Shown here piece by piece: positions 42,168 through 50,578 of a DNA stretch of 64,000 nucleotides. Source of the stretch: UBA1429 sp964482225 (GTDB lineage: Bacteria; Chloroflexota; Anaerolineae; UBA1429). Under the pieces are notes generated by a model. That model saw only the letters and a program-made list of their open reading frames with translations, did not search any database and was not told the DNA's origin. Every line of letters starts with the position of its first letter. Positions within the stretch are counted from its first letter, which is position 1. A program made the position numbers and the translations under genes. The DNA lies in the NCBI GenBank assembly GCA_964482225.1, contig CAYZWT010000018.1:1-64000 (forward strand). The letters run 5' to 3'.

Positions 42168-43307
42168 ATGAAGTCCAAATGGGGAGTGTTGCTGACCGTT
42201 CTTCTGGCCGTTTCGCTGCTGGCAACCGCCTGCACGACCAAAGAGGCTGCGCCTGATACAGACGCACCCATCAAGATCGCGATCCTGGCGCCCTTGAGCG
42301 GCGACGTCAAGACCTTTGGCGAATCCACCCGCGACGGCGCCATGATGGCCATCGAAGAGGCCCGCGCCGATGGATGGGATATCGAGGTCGTGATCGCCGA
42401 CTCGCGTTGCGACGCCCAAGAAGCGGCCAACGCAGCCAACAAGGTGATCTTTGAGGATGGTGTCCACTACATCATCGGTGAGGTGTGCTCGAGCGCCTCG
42501 ATCCCCGTATCCGAGATCGCCGAGGCGCAGGGCGTCCTGCAGATCTCGCCGACCTCGACCAACCCCGCGGTAACCATCAACGAAGACGGCAGCAACAAAG
42601 AGTTCGTCTTTCGCGCCTGCTTCCTCGACCCCTTCCAGGGCGAGGTGGTGGCTGCTCTGGCCCGTGAGCTGGGCGCTGAGACCTCTGCGATCCTCTTTGA
42701 CGTCGGAAACGACTATGTCAAGGGCCTGGCAGAGTACTACAAGGCGTCGTTCGAGGCCATGGGCGGGACGGTGTCCGTGTACGAGGCGTACAACAAGGAC
42801 GACACGGACTTTTCGGCGATCTTGGGCAAGGTGGCCGCGGCCAATCCTGACGTGATCTTTTTGCCCGACTATTACGCCAAGAACAACCTGATCGCGGCGC
42901 AGATCAAAGAGCGCGGCATTCAGGCGCAGTTGTTGGGCGCGGACGGCTGGGATTCGCCCGAGCTCGAGAACGACCTCTTTGAGGGCGGCTACTTCTCCAA
43001 CCACTACTCGCCTGCCGACCCGCGTCCGCTGGTGCAGAACTTTGTGCAGCAGTACGCGGCCAAGTACGGCGCCGAGCCGGATGCTCTGGCGACCCTGGCG
43101 TATGACGCAGCGCACATCCTGTTGCAGTCCATCGCCGAGGCCGGTGTAGATGACGCCGCCGTGGTGCGTGAAAAGATGGCCAACATCCAGTTTGAGGGTG
43201 TTTCCGGCGACATCACGTTCAACGAGTTTGGCGATCCGGTGAAAAAGGCCGCTATCGTCAAGATCGAGAACGGCGAAAAAGTCTTTTATCGGTTCGTGGC
43301 CCCGTAA
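42168..43307 (+). CDS. livK: branched-chain amino-acid ABC binding lipoprotein (LivK-like)
   Basis: 379 residues. Lipobox LLATAC, then a periplasmic-binding fold of the Leu/Ile/Val family: 'IKIAILAPLSGDVKTFGEST', 'IIGEVCSSASIPVSEIAE', 'DYYAKNNLIAAQIKERG'. It delivers branched-chain amino acids or relatives to the LivHMGF importer encoded immediately downstream. The ligand could differ (urea or amide receptors share this fold). ATG 42168, with the same leader and signal peptide as the preceding receptor gene. Confidence 0.92.
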   Translation: MKSKWGVLLTVLLAVSLLATACTTKEAAPDTDAPIKIAILAPLSGDVKTFGESTRDGAMMAIEEARADGWDIEVVIADSRCDAQEAANAANKVIFEDGVHYIIGEVCSSASIPVSEIAEAQGVLQISPTSTNPAVTINEDGSNKEFVFRACFLDPFQGEVVAALARELGAETSAILFDVGNDYVKGLAEYYKASFEAMGGTVSVYEAYNKDDTDFSAILGKVAAANPDVIFLPDYYAKNNLIAAQIKERGIQAQLLGADGWDSPELENDLFEGGYFSNHYSPADPRPLVQNFVQQYAAKYGAEPDALATLAYDAAHILLQSIAEAGVDDAAVVREKMANIQFEGVSGDITFNEFGDPVKKAAIVKIENGEKVFYRFVAP

Positions 43308-43319
43308 CCTGGCTCTCAT

Positions 43320-43356
43320 AGGGGAGGGCAACCCCCGGTTGCTCTCCCCTTTTCCT
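43320..43356 (+). terminator. intrinsic terminator between livK and livH
   Basis: AGGGGAGGGCAACC (43320-43333) with GGTTGCTCTCCCCT (43337-43350), 14 bp with one G-U, followed by TTTCCTTG. Partial read-through here would give the usual excess of receptor over permease. Confidence 0.8.
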
Positions 43357-43474
43357 TGTCAGTGCTCTTGAGTGAAGCCCGCAGGGCGCGCAAGACCTGT
43401 TGAGTGCGGTAGGGGCCCTGGTCCCTTGCCACTGGATCTGGCCGTCCCGTCTCGACTAACACCGAGGGGATCGT

Positions 43475-44476
43475 ATGAGGATAACGCTTGAGAAGATTGG
43501 CCTGCGCAGCCTGGTTTGGGCCATCTATGCGGCGCTGGCGGCGGGCATCCTGTGGGGCATTGTTGCCCTCATCCGCCTGAACGGCCCCATCTTTTTCATC
43601 CAGGCCATCATTGATGGCCTCCGCTTGGGCTTTATGTACGCCCTCATCGCCCTGGGCTATACGATGGTGTATGGCATCGTGCGGTTGATCAACTTTGCCC
43701 ACGGCGACGTTTTTATGGTCGGTTCTTTTACCAGCTTTTACGCCATCACGCGCTATGGCTGGTCGTTTGTGCCGGCCATTCTGCTGGCCATGCTGGTATG
43801 CATGGCTCTGAACGTGGTGATCGAGCGGGTGGCCTACAAGCCGCTACGCAACGCGCCGCGCATCGCCTCGCTGATCACCGCCATCGGCGTCTCGTTCTTT
43901 TTGGAGTACTTTACCGCGTTGCGCTTTGTCTTTACAGCCGACTTTATCACTTATCGGCGGCCCTTTGAGGTCATCGTGTGGGATATTGGCGGCGTCCTGA
44001 TCAGCAATATCACCATCATCATCGTCGGCATTACGCTGGCGCTGTTGCTCTCGCTGCAATTCATCATCCGCCGCACCAAGATCGGCAAGGCCATGCGCGC
44101 CACAGCGCTGGACAAGCCCGCGGCCCGCCTGATGGGCATCAATGTGGACGCCATTATCTCGTTCACCTTTGGCCTAGGCGCGGCCCTGGCCGGCGCGGCA
44201 GGTGTGCTCTATGCCATCGCCTTTCCCCAGATCCTGACCTTTATGGGCATCATGCCGGGCCTCAAGGCGTTTGTGGCCGCCGTGCTGGGCGGCATCGGCA
44301 GCATCCCGGGCGCCTTTGTGGGCTCGCTGCTGATGGGCACCACCGATGTGTTAGTGGTCAGCTTTATGCCGATGGGCTCGCGCCTGCGGGATCTGATCGC
44401 CTTTCTGATCTTGATCATCGTGTTCCTGGTCAAACCCACCGGCATCTTTGGCGAGCCGCAGGCAGAAAAGGTCTAG
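43475..44476 (+). CDS. livH: branched-chain amino-acid permease LivH-like
   Basis: 333 residues, about 8-9 transmembrane helices, with the family's 'DGLRLGFMYALIALGYTMVYGIVRLINFAHGD' start after an extra N-terminal helix and the cytosolic 'IGKAMRATALDKPAARLMGI' coupling loop that meets the ATPases. Forms the channel with LivM. ATG 43475 follows GAGGGG. 14 bases before livM. Confidence 0.94.
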   Translation: MRITLEKIGLRSLVWAIYAALAAGILWGIVALIRLNGPIFFIQAIIDGLRLGFMYALIALGYTMVYGIVRLINFAHGDVFMVGSFTSFYAITRYGWSFVPAILLAMLVCMALNVVIERVAYKPLRNAPRIASLITAIGVSFFLEYFTALRFVFTADFITYRRPFEVIVWDIGGVLISNITIIIVGITLALLLSLQFIIRRTKIGKAMRATALDKPAARLMGINVDAIISFTFGLGAALAGAAGVLYAIAFPQILTFMGIMPGLKAFVAAVLGGIGSIPGAFVGSLLMGTTDVLVVSFMPMGSRLRDLIAFLILIIVFLVKPTGIFGEPQAEKV

Positions 44477-44490
44477 GAGGAGCACTGAGC

Positions 44491-45819
44491 ATGAAGAGAC
44501 TCTCTCTGCCGTCCTGGATCCCGACGCTGGCGGTTGGCCTGGTTCTTTTCTTGGGTGTGTTTTTCGCCAGGAGCACCGGCAGCATCTCGGCCTATCGCTA
44601 CCAGGTCTTTCAGATCGCGCTGATTACGGCGATCTCGGCCCTGGGGCTCAACTTGATCTATGGGTTCAACGGCCAGTTCTCGCTGGGCCATATCGGCTTT
44701 TACGCCATCGGCGCCTATGGCTCCGCACTGATCACCAAAGACTATGTCTCGGGTTGGAGCGGCAGCAAGGCGGGCGCCTTATCCTGGATGATGGCCGCGC
44801 AGATCGGCGTCGTGCTGGCGCTGGTGTGCATCCGCCTGCTCCGCCTGGATCGGCTGCAAAAGCGGATCACCCTGCACACCTCCGCCTATCTCAAACCCCA
44901 TGAGGCGCGGGTGGTGAGCACCCTGCCCCTGTTGGCGATCATTGCTGCGGTGCTCGCGTTGGCGGTTGCGGTGACTCTGGGTTTGCACCAGGTGCTGAAC
45001 CAGACCCTGAGCGCGGCCATGACCTCGCTGCCCAAAGAGATCGGCAAGAACCTGGTCTTTGTCCTGGCCATTCTGAATGGCGGCACCATGGCGGCGCTGG
45101 TGGCCTACCTGGTGGGGTTGCCGCTCTTGCGCCTGGGCTCGGACTATTTCGGCATCGCCACCCTGGGCTTTGCCATCATGATCTATACCGCGCTGCAGAA
45201 CTCGGACCTGGTGATCGAGACGATGAAGGGCGCGCGCGGCATGGTGGCCATCCCGATCTGGACCAACTGGTCCTGGGTGATGGGCGTCTTTGTGCTGCTG
45301 GTGATCCTGCTACGCAATCTGTTGCGTTCCAGCCACGGTAGGGCCATCATCTCGGTGCGCGAGGACGAGATCGCCGCCCAGACGATGGGCGTGGATGTCA
45401 ACCAGCTCAAGACCCTGGCCTTTGCCGTGGGCGGCCTGTTCGCCGGCATCGGCGGCGCACTATATGCGCATCTGTATGGCTTTTTGCACCCCAGTACGTT
45501 CAACATCATCAAAGGCTTTGACCCGCTGATCATCATTGTGCTGGGCGGGTTGGGCAGCATGACCGGCACCGTCTTGGCTTCAGTGGGCGTGGTGGTGCTG
45601 ATCGAGGAACTGCGCGTCATCCTGCCTCAAGGATTTGAGGATTGGCGCTTTGTCATCTATCCGATCATCCTGCTGATGGTGATGCTCTTGCGCTCTCAGG
45701 GGATCATGGGCACGAACGAGTGGGGCTGGTTCCGGGCGCCGCTGCCGCCAGAGCGCGACATCCCCATTCCGAACCGCACCCCTCGCGCTTCCGCAGCTAC
45801 GCAGAGTGAGGATGCCTAG
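44491..45819 (+). CDS. livM: branched-chain amino-acid permease LivM-like
   Basis: 442 residues. 'ALGLNLIYGFNGQFSLGHIGFYAIGAYGSAL' and the coupling loop 'AIISVREDEIAAQTMGVDVNQLKTLAFAVG' identify LivM. An additional segment of about 100 residues (about 95-195) with a charged stretch and an extra helix is inserted before 'LPLLRLGSDYFGIATLG', so the protein is longer than typical family members. ATG 44491 has AGGAGGAG upstream. The stop abuts the livG ATG. Confidence 0.93.
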   Translation: MKRLSLPSWIPTLAVGLVLFLGVFFARSTGSISAYRYQVFQIALITAISALGLNLIYGFNGQFSLGHIGFYAIGAYGSALITKDYVSGWSGSKAGALSWMMAAQIGVVLALVCIRLLRLDRLQKRITLHTSAYLKPHEARVVSTLPLLAIIAAVLALAVAVTLGLHQVLNQTLSAAMTSLPKEIGKNLVFVLAILNGGTMAALVAYLVGLPLLRLGSDYFGIATLGFAIMIYTALQNSDLVIETMKGARGMVAIPIWTNWSWVMGVFVLLVILLRNLLRSSHGRAIISVREDEIAAQTMGVDVNQLKTLAFAVGGLFAGIGGALYAHLYGFLHPSTFNIIKGFDPLIIIVLGGLGSMTGTVLASVGVVVLIEELRVILPQGFEDWRFVIYPIILLMVMLLRSQGIMGTNEWGWFRAPLPPERDIPIPNRTPRASAATQSEDA

Positions 45820-46650
45820 ATGGACATACTAACCACGAGCGCCGGAGGCTATAGCTCCTTTACGCCCCCTGAGGAGCGCGTCCTGGATATCCGGGGCTTG
45901 ACCAAGGTGTTTGGCGGCCTGCGCGCGGTCTCTAGCTTTACGATGGATGTCCCTTACCACGGGCTCTATGGGCTCATCGGTCCCAACGGCGCTGGCAAGA
46001 CCACGGTCTTTAACATGATCACCGGCATCTATGCCCTTACCGAGGGCGCCATCCTGTTCGAGGGACAAGAGCTGGGAGACCTGCCGCCTCATCGCATCAC
46101 GCGGCGCGGCATCGCTCGCACCTTTCAGAACATCCGCTTGTTCCAGAACCTCACCGTGCTGGACAATGTGCGCATCGCGTACCATGCCCATGCCGGGTAC
46201 AATCTCCTTGAGGCCATCACCCGGCTGGGGCGCTATGGTCGCCAGGAGCGTGAGCTGACCGAGCGCGCCCAGGATTTTCTGGCCGTCTTTGGCCTGCAAG
46301 ACCGCCAGACCGAGCTGGCCCGCAACCTGCCCTATGGCGAACAGCGCCGGCTCGAGATTGCCCGGGCGCTCGCAGCGCATCCCAAGCTGTTGTTGCTGGA
46401 TGAGCCCGCCGCCGGCATGAACCCCAACGAGGTGGAGACGCTCATGGAGCTGATCCGCTTTATCCATGACGAGTTCGATCTGACGATCCTGTTGATCGAG
46501 CACCAGATGCGGGTGGTGATGGGCATCTGCGAGTGGATCACGGTGATGGACTTTGGCCAGGTGATCGCCAGGGGCACCTCGGAGCAGATCCGCAACAACG
46601 AAGATGTCATCGTGGCATATCTTGGCCGTGCCCACGGAAGGGAGCTGTAG
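45820..46650 (+). CDS. livG: branched-chain amino-acid ABC ATPase LivG-like
   Basis: 276 residues. Walker A GPNGAGKTT at about 52-60, Q-loop region FQNIRLFQ, signature LPYGEQRRLEIARAL, Walker B LLLLDEPAAGMNPNE. Energises LivHM with LivF. An N-terminal extension of about 20 residues precedes the usual start. ATG 45820 follows the livM stop with no gap. Confidence 0.94.
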   Translation: MDILTTSAGGYSSFTPPEERVLDIRGLTKVFGGLRAVSSFTMDVPYHGLYGLIGPNGAGKTTVFNMITGIYALTEGAILFEGQELGDLPPHRITRRGIARTFQNIRLFQNLTVLDNVRIAYHAHAGYNLLEAITRLGRYGRQERELTERAQDFLAVFGLQDRQTELARNLPYGEQRRLEIARALAAHPKLLLLDEPAAGMNPNEVETLMELIRFIHDEFDLTILLIEHQMRVVMGICEWITVMDFGQVIARGTSEQIRNNEDVIVAYLGRAHGREL

Positions 46651-46652
46651 AG

Positions 46653-47360
46653 ATGCCCTTGCTGCAAGTCGAGAACCTGCACGTCGCCTATGGCGCCATT
46701 CGGGCCATCCAGGGCATCTCGTTTCACATTGAGGCGGGTGAGATCGTGACCCTGATCGGCGCCAATGGCGCCGGCAAATCCACCACCCTGCGCACCATCT
46801 CGGGGTTGCTGCGTCCCATCGAGGGCGATATCCTCTATCAGGGGCAGAGCATCACCCGCACATCGCCCGAACGCATCGTGCCGCTGGGCATCTCGCAGGT
46901 GCCCGAGGGGCGCCAGATCTTTTCGCGGCTGACGGTGCTAGAAAACCTCGAAATGGGCGCCTATACTCGCAAAGACAAGAACGAGATCCGCAGCTCGATG
47001 GAGCGCGTTTTCAAGAGCTTTCCCCGCCTGGAAGAGCGGCGCCAACAGCTTGGCGGCACCCTCTCTGGCGGCGAGCAGCAGATGCTGGCCATGGGGCGCG
47101 GCTTGATGTCGTCGCCGCGCCTGCTGCTGCTGGATGAGCCCTCGATGGGTCTGGCCCCCATCCTGGTGGACGAGATCTTTGAGATCATCGAGACCATCAA
47201 CGCCCAGGGCACCAGCATCCTGCTGGTTGAGCAGAACGCTGCTATGGCCCTCTCTGTAGCCGACCGCGCCTATGTGCTGGAGACGGGGCGCATCGTGCTC
47301 GAGGGGGATGCCAAAGAGTTGCTGCACAACGCCCAGGTGCGCGAGGCTTATCTGGGCTAG
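46653..47360 (+). CDS. livF: branched-chain amino-acid ABC ATPase LivF-like
   Basis: 235 residues. Walker A GANGAGKST, signature LSGGEQQMLAMGRGL and Walker B LLLLDEPSMGLAP. LivF lacks the longer helical insert of LivG, as expected. ATG 46653 is 2 bases after the livG stop, with GGGAG upstream. Confidence 0.95.
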   Translation: MPLLQVENLHVAYGAIRAIQGISFHIEAGEIVTLIGANGAGKSTTLRTISGLLRPIEGDILYQGQSITRTSPERIVPLGISQVPEGRQIFSRLTVLENLEMGAYTRKDKNEIRSSMERVFKSFPRLEERRQQLGGTLSGGEQQMLAMGRGLMSSPRLLLLDEPSMGLAPILVDEIFEIIETINAQGTSILLVEQNAAMALSVADRAYVLETGRIVLEGDAKELLHNAQVREAYLG

Positions 47361-47380
47361 GCCCGAACTGACGCTCTGCG

Positions 47381-47437
47381 CCAAGCAGCGAGGCTTGGGG
47401 GATGCGCGCCGCACCGCGACCCTTGCTTCGCTGCTTG
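47381..47437 (+). promoter_or_regulatory. alternative hairpins between livF and the polar amino-acid permease
   Basis: CCAAGC/GCTTGG (47381-47386/47393-47398) and CAAGCAGCGA/TCGCTGCTTG (47382-47391/47428-47437) share the same left arm, so they exclude each other. This is an attenuator-like layout 89 bases before the next start. No clear promoter follows. Confidence 0.4.
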
Positions 47438-47525
47438 TGCTTGTATCTGTTACATACAGCCCTGGTGTCTATCTCGATGTGCGCTGCCAAGCGTGACACT
47501 TGCTTTCTCCGACCGAGGAGGTTCT

Positions 47526-48956
47526 GTGCTAGACGACACGTCTAGGCTGACCGAACACCGCCTGACCGCCAACGAACGCCGCGATTGGCGCCTCGTTGCG
47601 GCGGCCTGTGGCGCGCTCTTGATGCTGCTGGCCTATGCGCTGCCCTTTTTCGGCCAGCGCGTGACATCTGCCAGGACGACGTTCTCCGGTGAGACCGTCA
47701 TCCAGCTCGATTTCCCCCTGCTGGTGCATGGGCAGCACTTTGCCCAGGCCAAGCGCCCGATCAACGAGGAGCTGGTCTCTGTAGAGATCAATACCGGACC
47801 GGTCGGGCTGGCCGCCAGCAGCGGCTATGGCTGGATGGCGCGTCTTGCTTCAGGTGGCGAGTTCCTGCGCCACGTGAGCATGTTCCTCGCCCTGCTGCTG
47901 CCCTTGCTCGGGGCGACGGCTGCCCTGGCGCTGGTGGCGCGGGGCTGGTGGGGGCCGGTGGGCCTGCCCGAGGCGCTCATTCCGCTGGGCGCGCGGCTGG
48001 CGCTGCTCTCGATCCCCAGCCTGTTGCTGGCCTGGTGTCACCAGTTTGATTTCTCGTTCGCACTATTGAGGCTGGCCTCGGGGGCGCTCACGCCAGGGGT
48101 GGGCTTTTGGCTGGCCCTGGCGGGCGGCGCTTTGATGGGCGCGGGCCTGTTTGCCCTGCGCACCGAAACGCGACGCGAGCTGGTCAACTGGTGGGCGCTG
48201 GTGTTCGCCGTAGCGCTGCTGGCCTGGCTGCTGACGCGCTTTCGCCCCTATCCGTTCCTGGAGATCTGGCTGTTCATCAGCGATGGCATTGTCGTGACGT
48301 TGCGCATCGTCGCCACCTCCTTTGGCTTGATCCTGCTGGTGAGCCTGCTGGGGGGGCTGGGGCGCATCTCGCACAATCGCATCATCTATGGCCTCTCCTC
48401 GCTCTATGTAGAGCTCATCCGGGGCATCCCGCTGCTGGTGCAGTTGCTCTTTATCTGGTTCGCGTTGCCCCAAGTGTTCAAGGGAATTGGCGAGATCTTT
48501 TTGCGGATCACCTTTTTGCAGGGCGCCGGCCAGTATCTGATGGATCTGCGGCTGAACCCGTTCACCGCTGCCGTGGTGGGCCTCACCATCTGCTATGGCG
48601 CCTATGGGGCCGAGATCTTTCGCGCCGGGATCTCTTCGATCCACAAGGGGCAGATGGAGGCGGCGCGCTCGCTGGGCATGAGCTATGTCCAGGCGATGCG
48701 TCATGTAATCTTGCCCCAGGCTGTGCGGGTGATCCTGCCGCCCATCGGCAACGAGTTTGTGGCGCTGCTCAAAGATTCGTCTCTGGTATCGGTGCTGGCC
48801 GTCTCGGATCTGACGCGCCGTGGGCGCGAGTACATGTCGCGCACCTTTTTGAGCTTTGATACCTGGATCATGGTGGCGCTCTGCTACCTGGTCCTCACCC
48901 TGTTTTCATCGCGGGCGGTCGAGTTCATCGAGTCCAGGACGCGCTTTGAGCGCTGA
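47526..48956 (+). CDS. polar amino-acid ABC permease (HisM/GlnP type) with long N-terminal membrane region
   Basis: 476 residues. The C-terminal 220 are a MetI-like permease with 'GIVVTLRIVATSFGLILLVSLLGGLG', 'ELIRGIPLLVQLLFIWF' and the EAA loop 'EAARSLGMSYVQAMRHVILPQA'. The N-terminal 250 add about five further helices and an extracellular loop that ordinary GlnP/HisM lack. It should accept amino acids from the family-3 receptor encoded at 41.1 kb. GTG 47526 follows GAGGAGG; the GTG at 47493 has none. Confidence 0.9.
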   Translation: MLDDTSRLTEHRLTANERRDWRLVAAACGALLMLLAYALPFFGQRVTSARTTFSGETVIQLDFPLLVHGQHFAQAKRPINEELVSVEINTGPVGLAASSGYGWMARLASGGEFLRHVSMFLALLLPLLGATAALALVARGWWGPVGLPEALIPLGARLALLSIPSLLLAWCHQFDFSFALLRLASGALTPGVGFWLALAGGALMGAGLFALRTETRRELVNWWALVFAVALLAWLLTRFRPYPFLEIWLFISDGIVVTLRIVATSFGLILLVSLLGGLGRISHNRIIYGLSSLYVELIRGIPLLVQLLFIWFALPQVFKGIGEIFLRITFLQGAGQYLMDLRLNPFTAAVVGLTICYGAYGAEIFRAGISSIHKGQMEAARSLGMSYVQAMRHVILPQAVRVILPPIGNEFVALLKDSSLVSVLAVSDLTRRGREYMSRTFLSFDTWIMVALCYLVLTLFSSRAVEFIESRTRFER

Positions 48957-48973
48957 CCGCCGGGAGTAGTCCT

Positions 48974-49741
48974 ATGGATGCACACATGCAGGCCACCCGA
49001 GCGCCCGGGCCGATCATTCAGGTGCGCCACTTGAGCAAGACCTACTATCATGGCAAGCTGGTCGCTCTGGATGATGTCTCGCTGGAGGTGCCCCAGGGGC
49101 AGGTGGCGGTCATCATTGGCCCCAGCGGCTCGGGCAAATCCACCATGCTGCGTTGCCTGAACTATTTGGAGGTGCCCGATTCGGGCGAGGTGATCATTGA
49201 TGGCATCTCGCTCACCAAGACGGAGCATCTGAACGACGTGCGCGCCGAGATCGGCATGGTCTTTCAGCAGTTCAACCTGTTCCCACACCTGACGGTGCTG
49301 GAAAACGTCATGATCGCCCAGCGCATCGTGCGCAAGCGTAACCGTCTGGATGCCGAACACACCGCCGCCGAGTTGCTCGCCAAGGTGGGCATTCCGGAAA
49401 AGGGCAACTCGTACCCGGGCCAACTGTCGGGTGGGCAGCAGCAGCGCGTGGCCATCGCCCGGGCGCTGGCGATGCAGCCCAAGATCATGCTGTTCGACGA
49501 GCCTACCTCGGCCCTCGATCCGGAGATGATCAAAGAGGTGCTGGATGTGATGCTCCAGCTCGCCCAGGATGGCATGACGATGGTGGTGGTCTCTCACGAG
49601 ATGGGGTTTGCGCGCAACGCGGCCGATCGCGTGATCTTTATGGATGAGGGCCAGATCATCGAGGATACCACGCCCCAGGAGCTGTTTCAGGCCCCCAAGC
49701 ACGAGCGCACCCGCGAGTTCCTGGGCAAGATCCTGCACTGA
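48974..49741 (+). CDS. glnQ: polar amino-acid ABC ATPase (GlnQ/HisP type)
   Basis: 255 residues. Walker A GPSGSGKST, Q-loop FQQFNLFPHLT, signature LSGGQQQRVAIARAL, Walker B IMLFDEPTSALDPEM, H-loop VSHEMGF. It pairs with the permease encoded 17 bases upstream. ATG 48974 follows GGGAG. The symbol reflects the subfamily; glutamine specificity is not shown. Confidence 0.93.
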   Translation: MDAHMQATRAPGPIIQVRHLSKTYYHGKLVALDDVSLEVPQGQVAVIIGPSGSGKSTMLRCLNYLEVPDSGEVIIDGISLTKTEHLNDVRAEIGMVFQQFNLFPHLTVLENVMIAQRIVRKRNRLDAEHTAAELLAKVGIPEKGNSYPGQLSGGQQQRVAIARALAMQPKIMLFDEPTSALDPEMIKEVLDVMLQLAQDGMTMVVVSHEMGFARNAADRVIFMDEGQIIEDTTPQELFQAPKHERTREFLGKILH

Positions 49742-49813
49742 GGGGCGCAGGGCGCCGGCGGATACTGCGCGCCGTATGGCGCCATCGCGCTCAGGCCGCG
49801 CCCTCTGCTTGCG

Positions 49814-50194
49814 CTACCGCACCCCCAGGCTGTACCGCAGCGCTTCATCTACCTCGGCCAGCTTGGCCTCGGCCAGGCGGCCGACGGGCAGCACCGCATC
49901 TTGACCGGGGGCGGGCCGCAGGCGCGCTCCTGGGCCGGATTGCTGGATGGTGGCGATCTGGGCGCAGTTGACGGCGCTGGTCTCAGGCAGGCCGCTCTCC
50001 TGGGGGGATAGCACCACGACAAAGGGGTAGAGTCGCGGCGGCAGTGTGCGCGTGATGGCCGCCACGATGGTCGTGGGACTGTAGCGGTTCCCCACATCAT
50101 TCTGTATCACCAGCGCCGGGCGTAGCCCGCCCTGTTCACTGCCCTTGACGGGGCTGAACTCGACCCAGTAGATCTCTCCCCGCCTAACGCTCAT
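49814..50194 (-). CDS. MazF/PemK-type endoribonuclease toxin
   Basis: 126 residues. 'RRGEIYWVEFSPVKGSEQGGLRPALVIQND' region with the conserved Arg in LRP, 'TTIVAAITR' and 'QIATIQ' are the MazF/CcdB-fold signatures. Cleaves RNA sequence-specifically when freed from its antitoxin. ATG 50194 overlaps the antitoxin gene by 11 bases, the classic coupled order antitoxin then toxin. The C-terminal Gly/Arg/Pro stretch before the last helix is longer than in E. coli MazF. Confidence 0.92.
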   Translation of the reverse strand: MSVRRGEIYWVEFSPVKGSEQGGLRPALVIQNDVGNRYSPTTIVAAITRTLPPRLYPFVVVLSPQESGLPETSAVNCAQIATIQQSGPGARLRPAPGQDAVLPVGRLAEAKLAEVDEALRYSLGVR

Positions 50195-50438
50195 CGGGCA
50201 GCGCCTCCGCGACCGCATCGGCGCTAGAGGCAGCAAACGCGCTGGCCTCGCCAGCATAGTAGCCGTATCCCTCGGCAGCCAAGGCTGCCTCCTTCGCTGC
50301 CCTATACTCGGCCAGCGCCTCGCTGATGACCTGGCTGCGGCTGGTGTTGCGCCGAGCCGCCTGGGCGTCAGCATAGGCCAACATGTCGGCGGGCAGGCTG
50401 ATGGTGATCTTGCGGGCGGTATTGGGCGATGAACTCAT
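50184..50438 (-). CDS. ribbon-helix-helix antitoxin of MazF
   Basis: 84 residues. N-terminal RHH: 'ARKITISLPADMLAYADAQAARRNTSRSQVISEALAEY' region, then an Ala-rich acidic tail that would wrap the toxin. It should repress its own promoter. ATG 50438 is directly preceded by AAGGAGGTCTGAT. The longer frame to 50501 runs through the -10 and is not used. Confidence 0.9.
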   Translation of the reverse strand: MSSSPNTARKITISLPADMLAYADAQAARRNTSRSQVISEALAEYRAAKEAALAAEGYGYYAGEASAFAASSADAVAEALPDER

Positions 50439-50474
50439 ATCAGACCTCCTTATCTGATGGCATGCCTCAGTATA
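50439..50474 (-). promoter_or_regulatory. toxin-antitoxin promoter and operator-like palindromes
   Basis: Minus-strand -10 TATACT (50474-50469). Next comes the palindrome GGCATGCC (50459-50466), then ATCAGA/TCTGAT (50439-50444/50453-50458) flanking the Shine-Dalgarno. Palindromes at +1 and over the ribosome site fit RHH autorepression. Confidence 0.5.
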
Positions 50475-50578
50475 AGGCGATCTGGTATGCTGGCAAATCA
50501 CACCTACTGGCCCTACTCGCTGTTCTCCCGGAACCCAAGAGCCAACACGCAGCAGGGCGTGTTGTGTCGTGCCCTCGC

